DNA of 64,000 bases. It comes from HLUCCA09 sp039822045. Its GTDB lineage: Bacteria > Pseudomonadota > Alphaproteobacteria > Rhodobacterales > Rhodobacteraceae. Positions 17,570 through 26,165 of the stretch are shown in pieces (within the stretch, counting starts at the first letter, position 1; the number at the start of each line of letters is the position of its first letter). Made by a program: the position numbers and the translations under genes. The stretch spans positions 1 to 64,000 of the forward strand of contig JBCBMY010000024.1 of the NCBI GenBank assembly GCA_039822045.1. Reading direction: 5' to 3'. The notes under the pieces are model-generated. The model saw nothing but the letters and a program-made list of their open reading frames with translations. It was not told the DNA's origin and did not search any database.

Positions 17570-17626
17570 GTTTCGTATGCGAAACAATATATCAGCATTG
17601 CTGTCTCAATGTTTCGCATGCGAAAC
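17570..17626. repeat. Two parS-like palindromes
   Basis: GTTTCGTATGCGAAAC at 17570-17585 and GTTTCGCATGCGAAAC at 17611-17626 differ by one base; the second is a perfect 16-bp palindrome. Their GTTTC...GAAAC frame resembles the classical parS sequence (TGTTTCACGTGAAACA) with a different centre. They lie between parA and parB, 41 bp apart start to start. They are the likely centromere of this replicon and may also serve as an operator for parB. Confidence 0.7.
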
Positions 17627-17654
17627 GTCCGATGGCGGGTAGGGAAGACGGCAC

Positions 17655-19100
17655 TCATGCCGCACTCTCGGCGACACCTGCCCCAGGGCTGGCCGCAGCC
17701 AACTCTTCGCGGCGCCAGGCGCCGACCAGCAACCGCTTCAACATAGCATAGGTCGCGTCGAAGGTTTCGCGCCCTCGGACATAGGTCTCGCGGTTGAAGT
17801 CGCGATAGTCGGCCTCGTAGATGCCTGAGACCTGCTCGCCTGCCTGTCCGATCAGAGCGGTGAACTCCTGCCTGTGAGGTGAAAGAACAGGGCCGAGGTA
17901 GGCCTGCATCAGCGCTGCGAACTCACCCTGCTGCCCACTGTCGTAGCGGGTGACCACAGCGCGAACCGCGTCCCACTGGAATGCCAGTTCGGTGCGCCCC
18001 AGCGCCCGGGCGGCTAGGTTCTCGCCCTCCTCGATCGATTGGAAGGTGGAATGCAGCATGTCGAAAAAGCGGCCAGTGCTGTCGAATTCCAGGAAGGACG
18101 CGCCAAGCGGCACCAGCACGATATCCGCCGCTGCAAGCCCGTTGATCGTCAGATAGCCAAGGGCAGGGGGGGTATCGAGGATAACGAGGTCATAGCTGTC
18201 GAGCGCACCGTCCTCGACCAGGATGTCGGTTAGCGCATCCCAGAGCTTCCATGACCGCGATTGCATCCGCCACACCGGGATCTGAAATTCCGACCAGTAG
18301 AGGTTCAATTGCGCTCCGATAAGGTCAATATTCGGCCAGTGCGTTGGCCGCGCGAGCGCCTCGGTGCGGACTTCCAGCGCCTCGGCCAGCGTGTCGTCCA
18401 TCGGGATCGGCGCCTCACCCCGGTCGAGCCGACTCTGGTTCTCGCGCCGCAGATGTGCGGCGTAGTGCCGAGCCAACAGAGGAAAGATCGTGTCCCATTC
18501 GTCAGCGACCCGACCGCCGAAGATCGAGGTCATCGAACCCTGGCTGTCGAGATCGATGACCAGCACGCGGTAACCGTCGAGGGCAGCCGACATCGCCAGA
18601 TGCGCCGCGGTTGATGTCTTGCCAACGCCACCCTTGAAGTTGGCCACAGCGACGACCTTGGCGGGCAAGCCCACGGGTCGGTAGGGTCGGTATTCCTTGG
18701 CCTTCGAGCCTTGGGTCGCGAAATGGGCACGTAGCCGCAGCACCTCGTCGAGTGTGAACCACTTGGCGCCACCCTCTGTCTCGGTCCTGCCTTGGGGAAG
18801 GTCGGGGTTGGCCTTAAGCACTCTGCGGAAATGGGGCGGCGCGACAGAGATCAGGTAGCGGGTGATCTCCCACGTTGAAAACAGGCGCAGATGTTTCGCA
18901 TCTCGTCCTTCGAGCCCGCGCGAGGCGAGGTCCTGCCGGCCCCGGGTGCAAGCCTCGGCAATGTCAGCGAACCGGGCGGTTGTGATCTCCGTGCCCAGAT
19001 CGGCTGCGGCCTGATCAGGATCGATCTGGAGATAGGGGGGAAGGTTGCTCTCCTTGGAGGCGCTACGCGCCGGCACGGACTTCGAGGGGGGTGGTGCCAT
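17655..19100 (-). CDS. parA: ParA-family partition ATPase
   Basis: A 481-residue ParA/MinD-type ATPase. The deviant Walker A motif reads VANFKGGVGKTSTAAHLA (about residues 150-167), followed by VLVIDLDSQGSMTSIFGG (Walker A' type) and LVILDTPPALGYLTINGL (Walker B). The long N-terminal region (about 1-140) carries a probable helix-turn-helix for autoregulation, as in type Ia ParA proteins of plasmids. ATG start at 19100. It forms a partition operon with parB and points away from the replication initiator gene. Two short inverted repeats just upstream (near 19191 and 19212) are candidate operators. Confidence 0.88.
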   Translation of the reverse strand: MAPPPSKSVPARSASKESNLPPYLQIDPDQAAADLGTEITTARFADIAEACTRGRQDLASRGLEGRDAKHLRLFSTWEITRYLISVAPPHFRRVLKANPDLPQGRTETEGGAKWFTLDEVLRLRAHFATQGSKAKEYRPYRPVGLPAKVVAVANFKGGVGKTSTAAHLAMSAALDGYRVLVIDLDSQGSMTSIFGGRVADEWDTIFPLLARHYAAHLRRENQSRLDRGEAPIPMDDTLAEALEVRTEALARPTHWPNIDLIGAQLNLYWSEFQIPVWRMQSRSWKLWDALTDILVEDGALDSYDLVILDTPPALGYLTINGLAAADIVLVPLGASFLEFDSTGRFFDMLHSTFQSIEEGENLAARALGRTELAFQWDAVRAVVTRYDSGQQGEFAALMQAYLGPVLSPHRQEFTALIGQAGEQVSGIYEADYRDFNRETYVRGRETFDATYAMLKRLLVGAWRREELAAASPGAGVAESAA

Positions 19101-19651
19101 GGATGTCTTGTCCTGCTCGCTCGACGCTTGGGAGGCCGGTAGTCTCCGGCTTTGTGGTGGTGGCAGCCGGGGCGCAAATCGCTCCGTGTGCTACCTATGT
19201 AGCAATGTAATGCGATTCGCAGCATATCAAAGCAAAACCCGAGCCTCCCAGCGTTTTTCTGAGCAAGATCAGTGGTTCCTGATCTGTATTTGGTGGGTCG
19301 GAGTGGAGTGCTTGAAGAAATTCGCAGTGTTATTTCCGTGTTACTTTATGTTAAAGAGACTGACCGTGTCGTATACTCCTTTGATTATGTAAGGGTTTTG
19401 ACGGTCTTCTTGGGCACGTGTGATTCCGAACCCCCGAAGAAGTGGGACGAAAAGGGGGGTGAAGCGACTCCGAACCCCCGATGGAAGGTCCTAGCGTCGC
19501 CCTGTGGAAAACTCTATGTTGGTGGTCATGAAACCACGAAAGATCCCGGGGCACATCCGGGCGGGTGGGGGCGAGCAGTGAAAGGATCCGGCATGGGTCA
19601 GACACCGGGGTCGGGCCCGTGACAGTGCGGTCGCGTGGATCGGGTGCGGCC
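19101..19651. other. Intergenic region with candidate replication origin
   Basis: A 551-base gene-free region between divergent parA and the initiator gene. From about 19200 to 19400 it is clearly AT-richer than its surroundings. It holds an inverted repeat GCTACctatGTAGC (19191-19204), a second TGCGAtTCGCA (19212-19222), a third GATCAGtggttcCTGATC (19267-19284), and two direct repeats listed separately. The mix of AT-rich DNA, direct repeats and an adjacent initiator gene fits an iteron-type origin. Origin activity is inferred. Confidence 0.55.
19425..19481. repeat. Two 13-bp direct repeats (iteron candidates)
   Basis: TCCGAACCCCCGA occurs at 19425-19437 and 19469-19481, 44 bp apart, close to four helical turns. 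They lie between the AT-rich stretch and the initiator gene, where initiator binding sites are expected. Confidence 0.5.
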
Positions 19652-20671
19652 ATGTCAAGCGGGGCAGGGGGGTCGGGCGGTCTTGCACCCACGCGGCATC
19701 GTCAGATGGATTTTTTTCTGTGCGATGTGTTCGACGCGATCCCCAAGGATGACATGGCGTCAATGGAACATCCTCTGTTTTCACTTGCCACCCGGCCTGA
19801 CCGGCGCATCCTGCGCTACGAACATCGGGGCGTGGTGATCGAGGTGACGCCTTCGGTGAAGGGTCTCGCCACGATCCACGACAAGGACATCCTGATCTTC
19901 TGTATCTCGCAGTTGATGGCGGCGTTGAACGCGGGCCGGGTGGCAAGCCGGACGCTGACACTGCGCGCTCATGACCTGTTGGTGGCCACCAACCGCGAGA
20001 CGAGCGGGGATGCTTATCGCCGTCTCCGGGAAGCGTTCGAACGCCTTGCCGGCACCCGCGTTACCACGAACATTGCCACCGCCGAGACCGAGACGACCAC
20101 GGGCTTCGGCCTGATCGAAGCCTGGGAGATCGTGCGCAGGACCCGGGGAGGGCGTATGGTGTCGGTCTCGGTGACGCTCTCGGAGTGGCTCTATCGGGCA
20201 GTGCTGTCGAAGTCGGTACTGACATTGTCGCGCGATTATTTCCGGCTGCGCAAACCGCTCGAGCGGCGGATCTACGAGATCGCGCGCAAGCATTGCGGCC
20301 GCCAGGACAGCTGGCGGATCTCTCTCGACACTTTGCTGAAGAAGTCGGGGTCCGGTTCGCCTCGGCGGGTCTTTCGGCGGATGGTGCGCGACATGATCGC
20401 AACGAACCACCTGCCAGACTATACGCTCTCCGAGGAGCCAGGCGACATGATCCGCGTCCGGCCTCGGCTGGAGATAGGCGCCGGGGAAGGGCCGGTCTTG
20501 TCGCCCGAGGCGTTCGATGCCGCCCGGGCGCTGGCCCCTGGTGCCGACGTATACGCTCTAGAGGCCGATTGGCGTGCCTATTGGGTCCGCTCCGGACGGC
20601 CGCGGCTGCGCTCTGCTGACCGTGCGTTCCTGGGCTTCGTCAGGGGCGCAGTCAGGGCGACGGGGCGGTAA
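19652..20671 (+). CDS. repA: Plasmid replication initiator protein (RPA/RepA family)
   Basis: About 339 residues from the ATG at 19652 (a GTG-started extension begins at 19565). The sequence fits the RPA family of replication initiators from alphaproteobacterial plasmids: QMDFFLCDVFDAIPKDD near the N-terminus, HPLFSLATRPDRR, a KDILIFCISQLMAALN helix, then a winged-helix region with SGDAYRRLREAFERLAGTR and a RKPLERRIYEIARKHCG segment. Such proteins bind iterons and open the origin. It is divergent from parA, forming a complete replication and partition module in the middle of the polysaccharide genes, which shows that the window belongs to an extrachromosomal replicon. Confidence 0.88.
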   Translation: MSSGAGGSGGLAPTRHRQMDFFLCDVFDAIPKDDMASMEHPLFSLATRPDRRILRYEHRGVVIEVTPSVKGLATIHDKDILIFCISQLMAALNAGRVASRTLTLRAHDLLVATNRETSGDAYRRLREAFERLAGTRVTTNIATAETETTTGFGLIEAWEIVRRTRGGRMVSVSVTLSEWLYRAVLSKSVLTLSRDYFRLRKPLERRIYEIARKHCGRQDSWRISLDTLLKKSGSGSPRRVFRRMVRDMIATNHLPDYTLSEEPGDMIRVRPRLEIGAGEGPVLSPEAFDAARALAPGADVYALEADWRAYWVRSGRPRLRSADRAFLGFVRGAVRATGR

Positions 20672-21252
20672 TCAAGAGCGACGCCAGCGCTGGACGGGCA
20701 GGGGGCGGCGACCGATGTTGTTGCCCGGGCACTTCCCGCCGCTGCAGCGGCGCTTCGCCTGCGGCCTCTTTCGTGTGTCCGGGCGGACCGGGGGCCCGTG
20801 GTCCGGGGGGGCATAGAGGCGAGCGGGGCCTTGTTCACGGGATGGTGGAAGATGCGACTAGGGGGTGAGAGTGCGCCGGACGGTGGAGGGTTCGGCGAAC
20901 GGTGGAACCTTCACTGTTGCGTGGACGTGGACGCTTTGGGTCCTTCCTGGGGATAGTGGGTTTCCGCGGGGGGCGCAGAGCGCGGCATTCAAGAGATTTG
21001 CTCTCTGCTATACGAGCACCCGTAGAATTCGCGCGTGACTGCCTGTGGTGACGAAGCAATCCTCTTACCCTGGCTCCAAGCATATAATTTCTTTAGGGAA
21101 ATCAGATTTTCAATTCGGATTCAGATGTTTGGGCCATCCTCAAGCTCCACCGTCCGTGGTGAGCCTTACGCCCACGCCATCACTGATCTGACCCAGTTCG
21201 CCGACGTCTGAGTTCGATTGAAGGCGTCGGCAGTACGGAAGATAACTGTTCC
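20672..21252. other. Gene-free region after the initiator gene
   Basis: No convincing gene in 581 bases. It contains a perfect 16-bp palindrome CGCCGCTGCAGCGGCG (20737-20752), which may end the initiator transcript, and two ACGGTGGA copies 19 bp apart (20880 and 20899). The second half, near 21080-21120, is AT-rich. Confidence 0.5.
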
Positions 21253-22503
21253 TCAGGCGGCCCCGCGAAAGGCAATGCGCGGCTTAGCCCAGCCCGGTGG
21301 TCCCGAGAGCGCAATCTGCGCCTCTCCGCAGGACAGTGCCCGCATACCCGCGTCCTCCGGCTGACCGGAGAGGAACGGCAGGCCGCCGGCCATAACGAGG
21401 TTGGCCCGATCAGTGCCGATGGCGAACAGCAGCGCTGGCCCCAAGAGCCGTACGCCTGGCTGGGTCTCTAGATCCCCTGCACGCACCAGCGCTTCGGTTT
21501 CCGAGAACAGCGCGTCGAGCGCGAGGCCCTCAAAGCCGATCCATGAATCACCCCCCACGAGGACCGGTGCGGCGGGCCCGTCATCACCGAAGAAGCCTGG
21601 CGAGATCACGATCGCCCGGGCTGCCAAGCAAATGCGAAATTCCTGGATGCGGCGGGGGCCGTCTTCGGTGATGACCGTGTGGCCGGTCGACAACTCCTGC
21701 ACCGGGCGTGGGCCCTCCGGCGTCTCGATCAGCGTGCCGGCGCCGAAACCGAACCCGCCCCGCGGCGCCGCACGTCCTGCCTCCATGCGAGTCGACAGGA
21801 CCCAAAGAGTGGTGTCCCGTGGGGGCACGGCGCCTTCGAAGAGGGCCAATGCCGGGCTCCGTGCCGTTTGCGGCAAGAGGCTGACTGACCAGGTGCGCTC
21901 GCCATCCGTGACGACAAAGGCATCGCGGAGTAGACTCGCGGGCTCGACCGCGTGTCCGTCCTGCCGTTCGAATGGGGTAGGAGTCGAGACGACAGGTATA
22001 GGAGCCGCAGGTGCGGTTGCCCCAGAGTGCGAAGGCATGCCGTGAAAAACGAAAGCGTCGGCGATCGTCGTCAAATCGAACGGCTGTTGGGTCTCCGATC
22101 TGGCCATTGCCTCGGACGTATTCCCGTGGGTGATCTCTCGTACAGATCCGGAGTGAATGCCGGATCGTGCCTCGGAGTACTCTTCGACCGGGGGCCTTGC
22201 GCGAACGGTTTCCGATGCTTGCCGCCCGACGTTCCGCAGCCGTAGAAGTCGTGCCGCTCGGCGCTCGGCGCTTTGGTGCAGGGCGGCACGGCCGATTGCG
22301 CCTTCGAGGCGAAGGGGTCCGTCCGGCGCGTCGAGGCGCCACAATGCGCCATGCCATGACCATGAGGTACCGACCTGCACTTGCAATTGGTCTTCCGGCA
22401 CAGCGCGCTTTCCGTTAACGGAGACTTGGCCCCATGCGCACGCAAATAGCGAGTTTCCAGCGCCAGGCTCCGGAATAGTGGCCAGTCCCCACATGTCGCC
22501 CAT
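21253..22503 (-). CDS. Hint-domain (hedgehog/intein-like) protein, apparently degenerate
   Basis: About 416 residues from the ATG at 22503, which follows AGAGGTA. The C-terminal half matches the Hint-type domain common in roseobacters: GAGTLIETPEGPRPVQELSTGHTVITEDG (about residues 255-285), then a strand-rich region and a final LSCGEAQIAL. Normal members begin this domain with a Cys and carry a histidine-bearing block such as SPQHR; here the Cys position reads FGAG and the block reads VLVGGDSW, so self-processing looks unlikely. The N-terminal half has low complexity and no recognised domain. The role is unknown; related proteins are often secreted or near RTX genes. Confidence 0.7.
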   Translation of the reverse strand: MGDMWGLATIPEPGAGNSLFACAWGQVSVNGKRAVPEDQLQVQVGTSWSWHGALWRLDAPDGPLRLEGAIGRAALHQSAERRAARLLRLRNVGRQASETVRARPPVEEYSEARSGIHSGSVREITHGNTSEAMARSETQQPFDLTTIADAFVFHGMPSHSGATAPAAPIPVVSTPTPFERQDGHAVEPASLLRDAFVVTDGERTWSVSLLPQTARSPALALFEGAVPPRDTTLWVLSTRMEAGRAAPRGGFGFGAGTLIETPEGPRPVQELSTGHTVITEDGPRRIQEFRICLAARAIVISPGFFGDDGPAAPVLVGGDSWIGFEGLALDALFSETEALVRAGDLETQPGVRLLGPALLFAIGTDRANLVMAGGLPFLSGQPEDAGMRALSCGEAQIALSGPPGWAKPRIAFRGAA

Positions 22504-22650
22504 TACCTCTACCACTCAATGGCTGTCGACGGTAACATCAGCCAGGTGGCGAGGACAGCTGCGGAATATTTTACATAACATCTCTTATCGGGCTCCGCAT
22601 CCGTAAGGGGCACACCCTAGGCAGACTGCAACGAGATAACCATACGCCCC

Positions 22651-23838
22651 CTAGCTTGCACTGTCGCGCACGCGCAGTCGGATCCGGGGTTTGACCGTTT
22701 CGTCGTAGAATGCCGCAAGCCGTGCGCTGAAAGCGGCATGGCTGAACGCGGCGGCGACTCTGGCCTTGGCCCGAACGGCTAGTGCCTCGGCCGCCGCAGG
22801 ATCGCCCGTCAGCCGTAGCAGCCCTTCGGCCATGGCGGCGGGGTCCGGCGCGACGAGTTCGGCAATCTCTGGCCCGATCACCTGGGTATGGGTCGACAGG
22901 TCGGTGGCCAGAAGCGGCCGCCCGCTGTCGAGATAGGAATAGACTTTCATCGGAGTATTGACGCCTTTGAGCCTGGGCGAGACGACGATGTCGGCCGTTC
23001 CGAGATAGGCGCGGAGGGCCGAGATTGGCCGCGGCCCAAGGAAGTGTGTGACCTCGCCTATCCCCAGCGCGGCGGCCTTTTCCTTGTAGCGGGCAATATC
23101 GTCCGAGGAACCGCCGATGACGACCAGGTGCATCTGGCGTTGGGGTAGCGCAAGGGCAAGCCCTTCCATCAAAAGATCGATCCCCTGATAGTGCTCAAGA
23201 TTGCCCACATACATCGCCACCGGCGCGTCCTTTCGGGCGTCGGAGGTATCGACCTCTTCTTGGGTGATGAGCGCGCCGTCGAGCAGGCTCACATCTGTAA
23301 GGGTGGAGACGGGCAGGCCAGGAACTGCATCGCGGACGATTTCTTCCAGCGCCGGGCAGCAGGTCAGCGCGGCGACCGCATGGCGCAGCGCGCCCCGTTC
23401 GGTGGCGTTGAGGAGTGACCGGGCCGGTCGGGGCAGCGTGTATTTCTCGGCGATCTGCTGGGGGATCGAGGAGTCGAGATCGAACACATAAGGCGTACGG
23501 AACACGGGTTTCAGCCAGCGCGCGAGATAGGCCATTTCCTCGACGGCGTGGATCACGTCGTAGCGACGCCGGATCAGCCGGCCGATAACCATTCCTGCCA
23601 TCAGAACATCCGCCACCGCCTTTTTGCCCGAGAACCCGGGTCGGATGCCGCGCAAAATGCGAAGATCGGGTACTCGCGCGATGTGCACGCCCTCGATGGC
23701 GATCTCCTCACCCTCGGCAAACGTGATCACATCGATCTCATGACCCTTCGCGGACAGGGCTTCGAGCAACATCCGCACAGCAATAGGGGTGCCGCGCAGC
23801 GCAAAGAACGGCTGCGGAGCCAGAACGAGGATACGCAT
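22651..23838 (-). CDS. Glycosyltransferase family 4
   Basis: About 395 residues from the ATG at 23838 (MRILVLAPQPFF), which is the natural N-terminal strand; the frame extends 13 codons further. Typical GT4 features are ALRGTPIAVRMLLEAL, HAVEEMAYLARWL, YVFDLDSSIPQQ, then APVAMYVGNLEHYQGIDLL opening the second domain, and VSPRLKGVNTPMKVYSYLDSGRPLLAT at the donor site. The VNTPMKVYSYLDSG segment is characteristic. It stands apart from other operons, with 135 bases to the Hint gene downstream. Confidence 0.87.
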   Translation of the reverse strand: MRILVLAPQPFFALRGTPIAVRMLLEALSAKGHEIDVITFAEGEEIAIEGVHIARVPDLRILRGIRPGFSGKKAVADVLMAGMVIGRLIRRRYDVIHAVEEMAYLARWLKPVFRTPYVFDLDSSIPQQIAEKYTLPRPARSLLNATERGALRHAVAALTCCPALEEIVRDAVPGLPVSTLTDVSLLDGALITQEEVDTSDARKDAPVAMYVGNLEHYQGIDLLMEGLALALPQRQMHLVVIGGSSDDIARYKEKAAALGIGEVTHFLGPRPISALRAYLGTADIVVSPRLKGVNTPMKVYSYLDSGRPLLATDLSTHTQVIGPEIAELVAPDPAAMAEGLLRLTGDPAAAEALAVRAKARVAAAFSHAAFSARLAAFYDETVKPRIRLRVRDSAS

Positions 23839-23877
23839 CACCCACTCTACCAGAACTTGGATCGCACTCGCGCGCAT

Positions 23878-24184
23878 TAGATCCGGTGTTCGACTTGTGC
23901 GGTCAAGGCTAAAGCGGAGCAGGCACCGGAAGCAGGCAGCGTATGACTGTCAAAAATTGGCTTTGCCTCGACAATCCTGGCCAAAAACCGGGCATTCTCC
24001 GCCGGCGGTGCTGAATTGCTATCAAGGAAATCTCGGGGCTGGATAGGGTCCGGCAGACCACCATAAAGCGGCGAGGCAATCGCCATGATCGGAGCGTGGT
24101 GCCCTCCGGCATTACCGATCAAATTGGCGACGACGCCCTTTCCCTCGAAAGGATGCCGCACGGAAGAACGGTCGGAGCGAATCC
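23878..24184. other. Gene-free or unassigned region
   Basis: No recognised gene in this 307-base gap. A minus-strand frame (23877-24200) has a fairly protein-like composition but no known motif, and is not called. The region should hold the promoter of the truncated SDR gene. Confidence 0.4.
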
Positions 24185-24415
24185 ATGTCCTCCGAACCAA
24201 CTTATCTCGTCACCGGCGCGGCCGGGTTTGTCGGCAGCCATGTCGTTCGCCATTTCAAGGCGCAGGGACAGCGCGTGCGTGCCATGGTGCGCCGCGAGCC
24301 TCAGGCCAAAACGCTTGAGGGACTGGCCGACGAAGTGGTGATCGGCGACCTGACCGATCCCGCAAGTCTCACTGTCGGGGTTCAGGGAGTCGCTGGGATC
24401 CACCATGTGGCTAGG
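24185..24415 (+). pseudogene. Truncated SDR/NAD-dependent epimerase, N-terminal fragment
   Basis: About 76 residues of an extended SDR enzyme: YLVTGAAGFVGSHVVRHF (NAD-binding GxxGxxG), a RVRAMVRRE segment, VIGDLTDPASL, and an IHHVA strand end. Sequence homology stops at the edge of an IS481-type element near 24413. The DNA on the far side of the element does not continue the gene, so the rest was lost. It is related to the full-length SDR at 34804-35826 (VTGA-x-GF-x-G-x-H, RVRA-x-VRR, GD-x-x-D). Confidence 0.75.
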
Positions 24416-25464
24416 TGTTCCGTCCCGGCATCTGGTGGATCGGGTGGACGATGATCGATCTGGCTCTGAAGTCCAGATTCTGCAGATATACTCGTACGGC
24501 GTGAGGCCGTTGAGCGTCTTCAAACGACGGGCGTAGTTATATGCATCGAGAAAGTCGGCGAGGTGGCCCCGCAACTGCTCGTGGCTGTCGTAGTGGTACC
24601 GTTTGACGGTGGCGTGCTTGATGGTGCGGTGCATGCGCTCGACCTGACCGCCCCTCAGGAAAACGGTCCCCCGGACCGTTTTTTGATCTTCGCGGTTCCA
24701 CGGGTGGTTCGGATTGGTCAGCCGATGCTCAATGCCGTTCGCTTCACAGAGTTGGAGGGGACCGTGGCCCCAGTGGGGCCGCGTAAGCCCCGGAAACGAC
24801 AAACCGCATAGGCCGAGAGTAGATCGTGTTTCGGTTCCGCCGCTGCTCGGCGAACTGGATACCGTTATCGGTCAGGATCGTGTGGATCCGATAAGGCACT
24901 GCTTCGAGGAGTAGCTCCAAGATCTCCCAAGCGGTCTTCCGGTTCGCTTTCTCGACCAGTTGCGCCACAGCGAACTTGCTAGTTCGGTCAATCGCCACGA
25001 AGAGATGGAGCTTGCCCTCGGCGGTCCGGAGCTCAGCAATATCGATATGGAAGTAGCCGATGGGCTCGCCGCTTGAGACGCTGCGTCTTGGGCTTGTCGC
25101 CGTCCATGTCCAGAAGGCGAGAGATGCCATGCCGCTGGAGACATCTATGCCAAGAAGAGCGCGTGAGATGCGGGATCGCTGGCTGCAAGGCATAGAGGCA
25201 GTCATCGAGCGGGAGCAGCGTGTGGCGGCGAAACGCGACGACGATAGCCTCTTCATCCTCGCTGAGAACTGTTGAGCGAGGCTCCCTTGGTCCGGTCTTA
25301 CGGTCCTCGACCGTCTGCCGCTTCCGCCACTTCGCCACTGTCTTGGGCGTTCGAAGCTTGCGATCGCTGTATTGCTGCTCTGACGGCGTGCGTTCGGCAT
25401 CGGCCTCGGACCGATGGCGGCTTCGATGCCTCACCGTGGCGCAGCCGTGACGTATCTGTCCCAT
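24416..25464 (-). pseudogene. IS481-family transposase, frameshifted
   Basis: The reading frame breaks at least twice. The first part (MGQIRHG start, then TVAKWRKR, GPREPRSTVLSEDEEAIVV, FRRHTLLPLDDCLYALQP) is in one frame. The integrase core (FHIDIAELRTAEGKLHLFVAIDRTSKFA, ILTDNGIQF) is in a second, and the C-terminal core (IEHRLTNPNHPWNRE, GQVERMHRTIKHATVKRYHYD, LNGLTPYEYIC) is in a third. The two Asp of the DDE triad (HIDIAE, TDNGIQF) and the region of its Glu (GQVERM) can be seen, but no intact enzyme can be made. Confidence 0.85.
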
Positions 25465-25520
25465 AGGGCGTCCTTCCATTCCAACAAATGGATCGCACCA
25501 TCAAACCTTGGGATCAAACA
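24416..25520 (-). mobile_element. Decayed IS481-family insertion sequence
   Basis: About 1.1 kb, the usual size of IS481 elements. The ends TGTTCCGTCCC (from 24416) and the complement TGTTTGATCCC (to 25520) agree at about 14 of 23 positions, giving plausible terminal inverted repeats. No clear target duplication is visible. It interrupts a truncated SDR gene. Boundaries are estimates. Confidence 0.7.
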
Positions 25521-26165
25521 GTTCGCCCGGCAATGATCGGCGAGCGGGTGACATACCAGGATGCCGCTATGAGTGGTCTCGGACCCCAGGAGTACGAGAA
25601 GGGCATCAGTATTCGTCGGCTCGTGCCGAAGACCGCAGCTTTCAGCCTTCGCCTGCCATTCGTTCCAAATGTGGCCTTGCGTCAAAGCTATGCCGACAAT
25701 GCGCACCCGCTCGCAGTACCGTTGTCAAGGGCCACACTACGGCCACAAGTCGACCTTGCTCGTACCTCACACGTGCCCCAGTCCGAACCTGTTTCAGCCA
25801 TAAGACCTTAATGTGACGAGTCGGCCCTCTTTCGGTTGGTGGTTCGTCAGAACGACACGGACAATGGCTGAATTGTAACCTCTATGAGGAAGTCACACGT
25901 TCATCGGCGCAAGTCTGTGCGACTAGGCAGAAAATGCCTCGTCTTTGCAGACGGCTGCGCGAAGTTACGCCGAATTATGCCATGTTTGAAAGATTGCACT
26001 AACACGCATGCGATAAGTGATCCAGACAACGGCTTAGGACACCACTCAGCCGTGCGCTCAGCGTCCCTGACTGAGCAAGGACAGAACGAAATAGGACGGA
26101 TGCGAGACGTTCATTCCCTTCTTGGGGATAGGATAGCTCTGTGCTGAGAAACGGAGAGCGTAGGA
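25521..26165. other. Gene-free region upstream of RTX gene
   Basis: No gene is supported in this 645-base stretch. Short frames on both strands lack recognisable motifs. It is the leader and promoter region of the RTX gene at 26166, and its composition is more AT-rich than the glycosyltransferase genes. Confidence 0.45.

Noticed and set aside
17570..17626. Palindromes considered as a terminator of parA
   Set aside because: Two near-identical copies without T-runs and with parS-like arms fit a centromere better.
19272..19622. Plus-strand frame of 116 codons in the origin region
   Set aside because: No protein-like pattern; it runs through the direct repeats and AT-rich origin candidate.
23877..24200. 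Minus-strand frame of 107 codons upstream of the GT4 gene
   Set aside because: Composition is acceptable but there is no motif or family, and it overlaps the start of the truncated SDR gene.
25431..25706. Minus-strand frame of 91 codons at the right end of the IS481 element
   Set aside because: It crosses the estimated element boundary and shows no motif.
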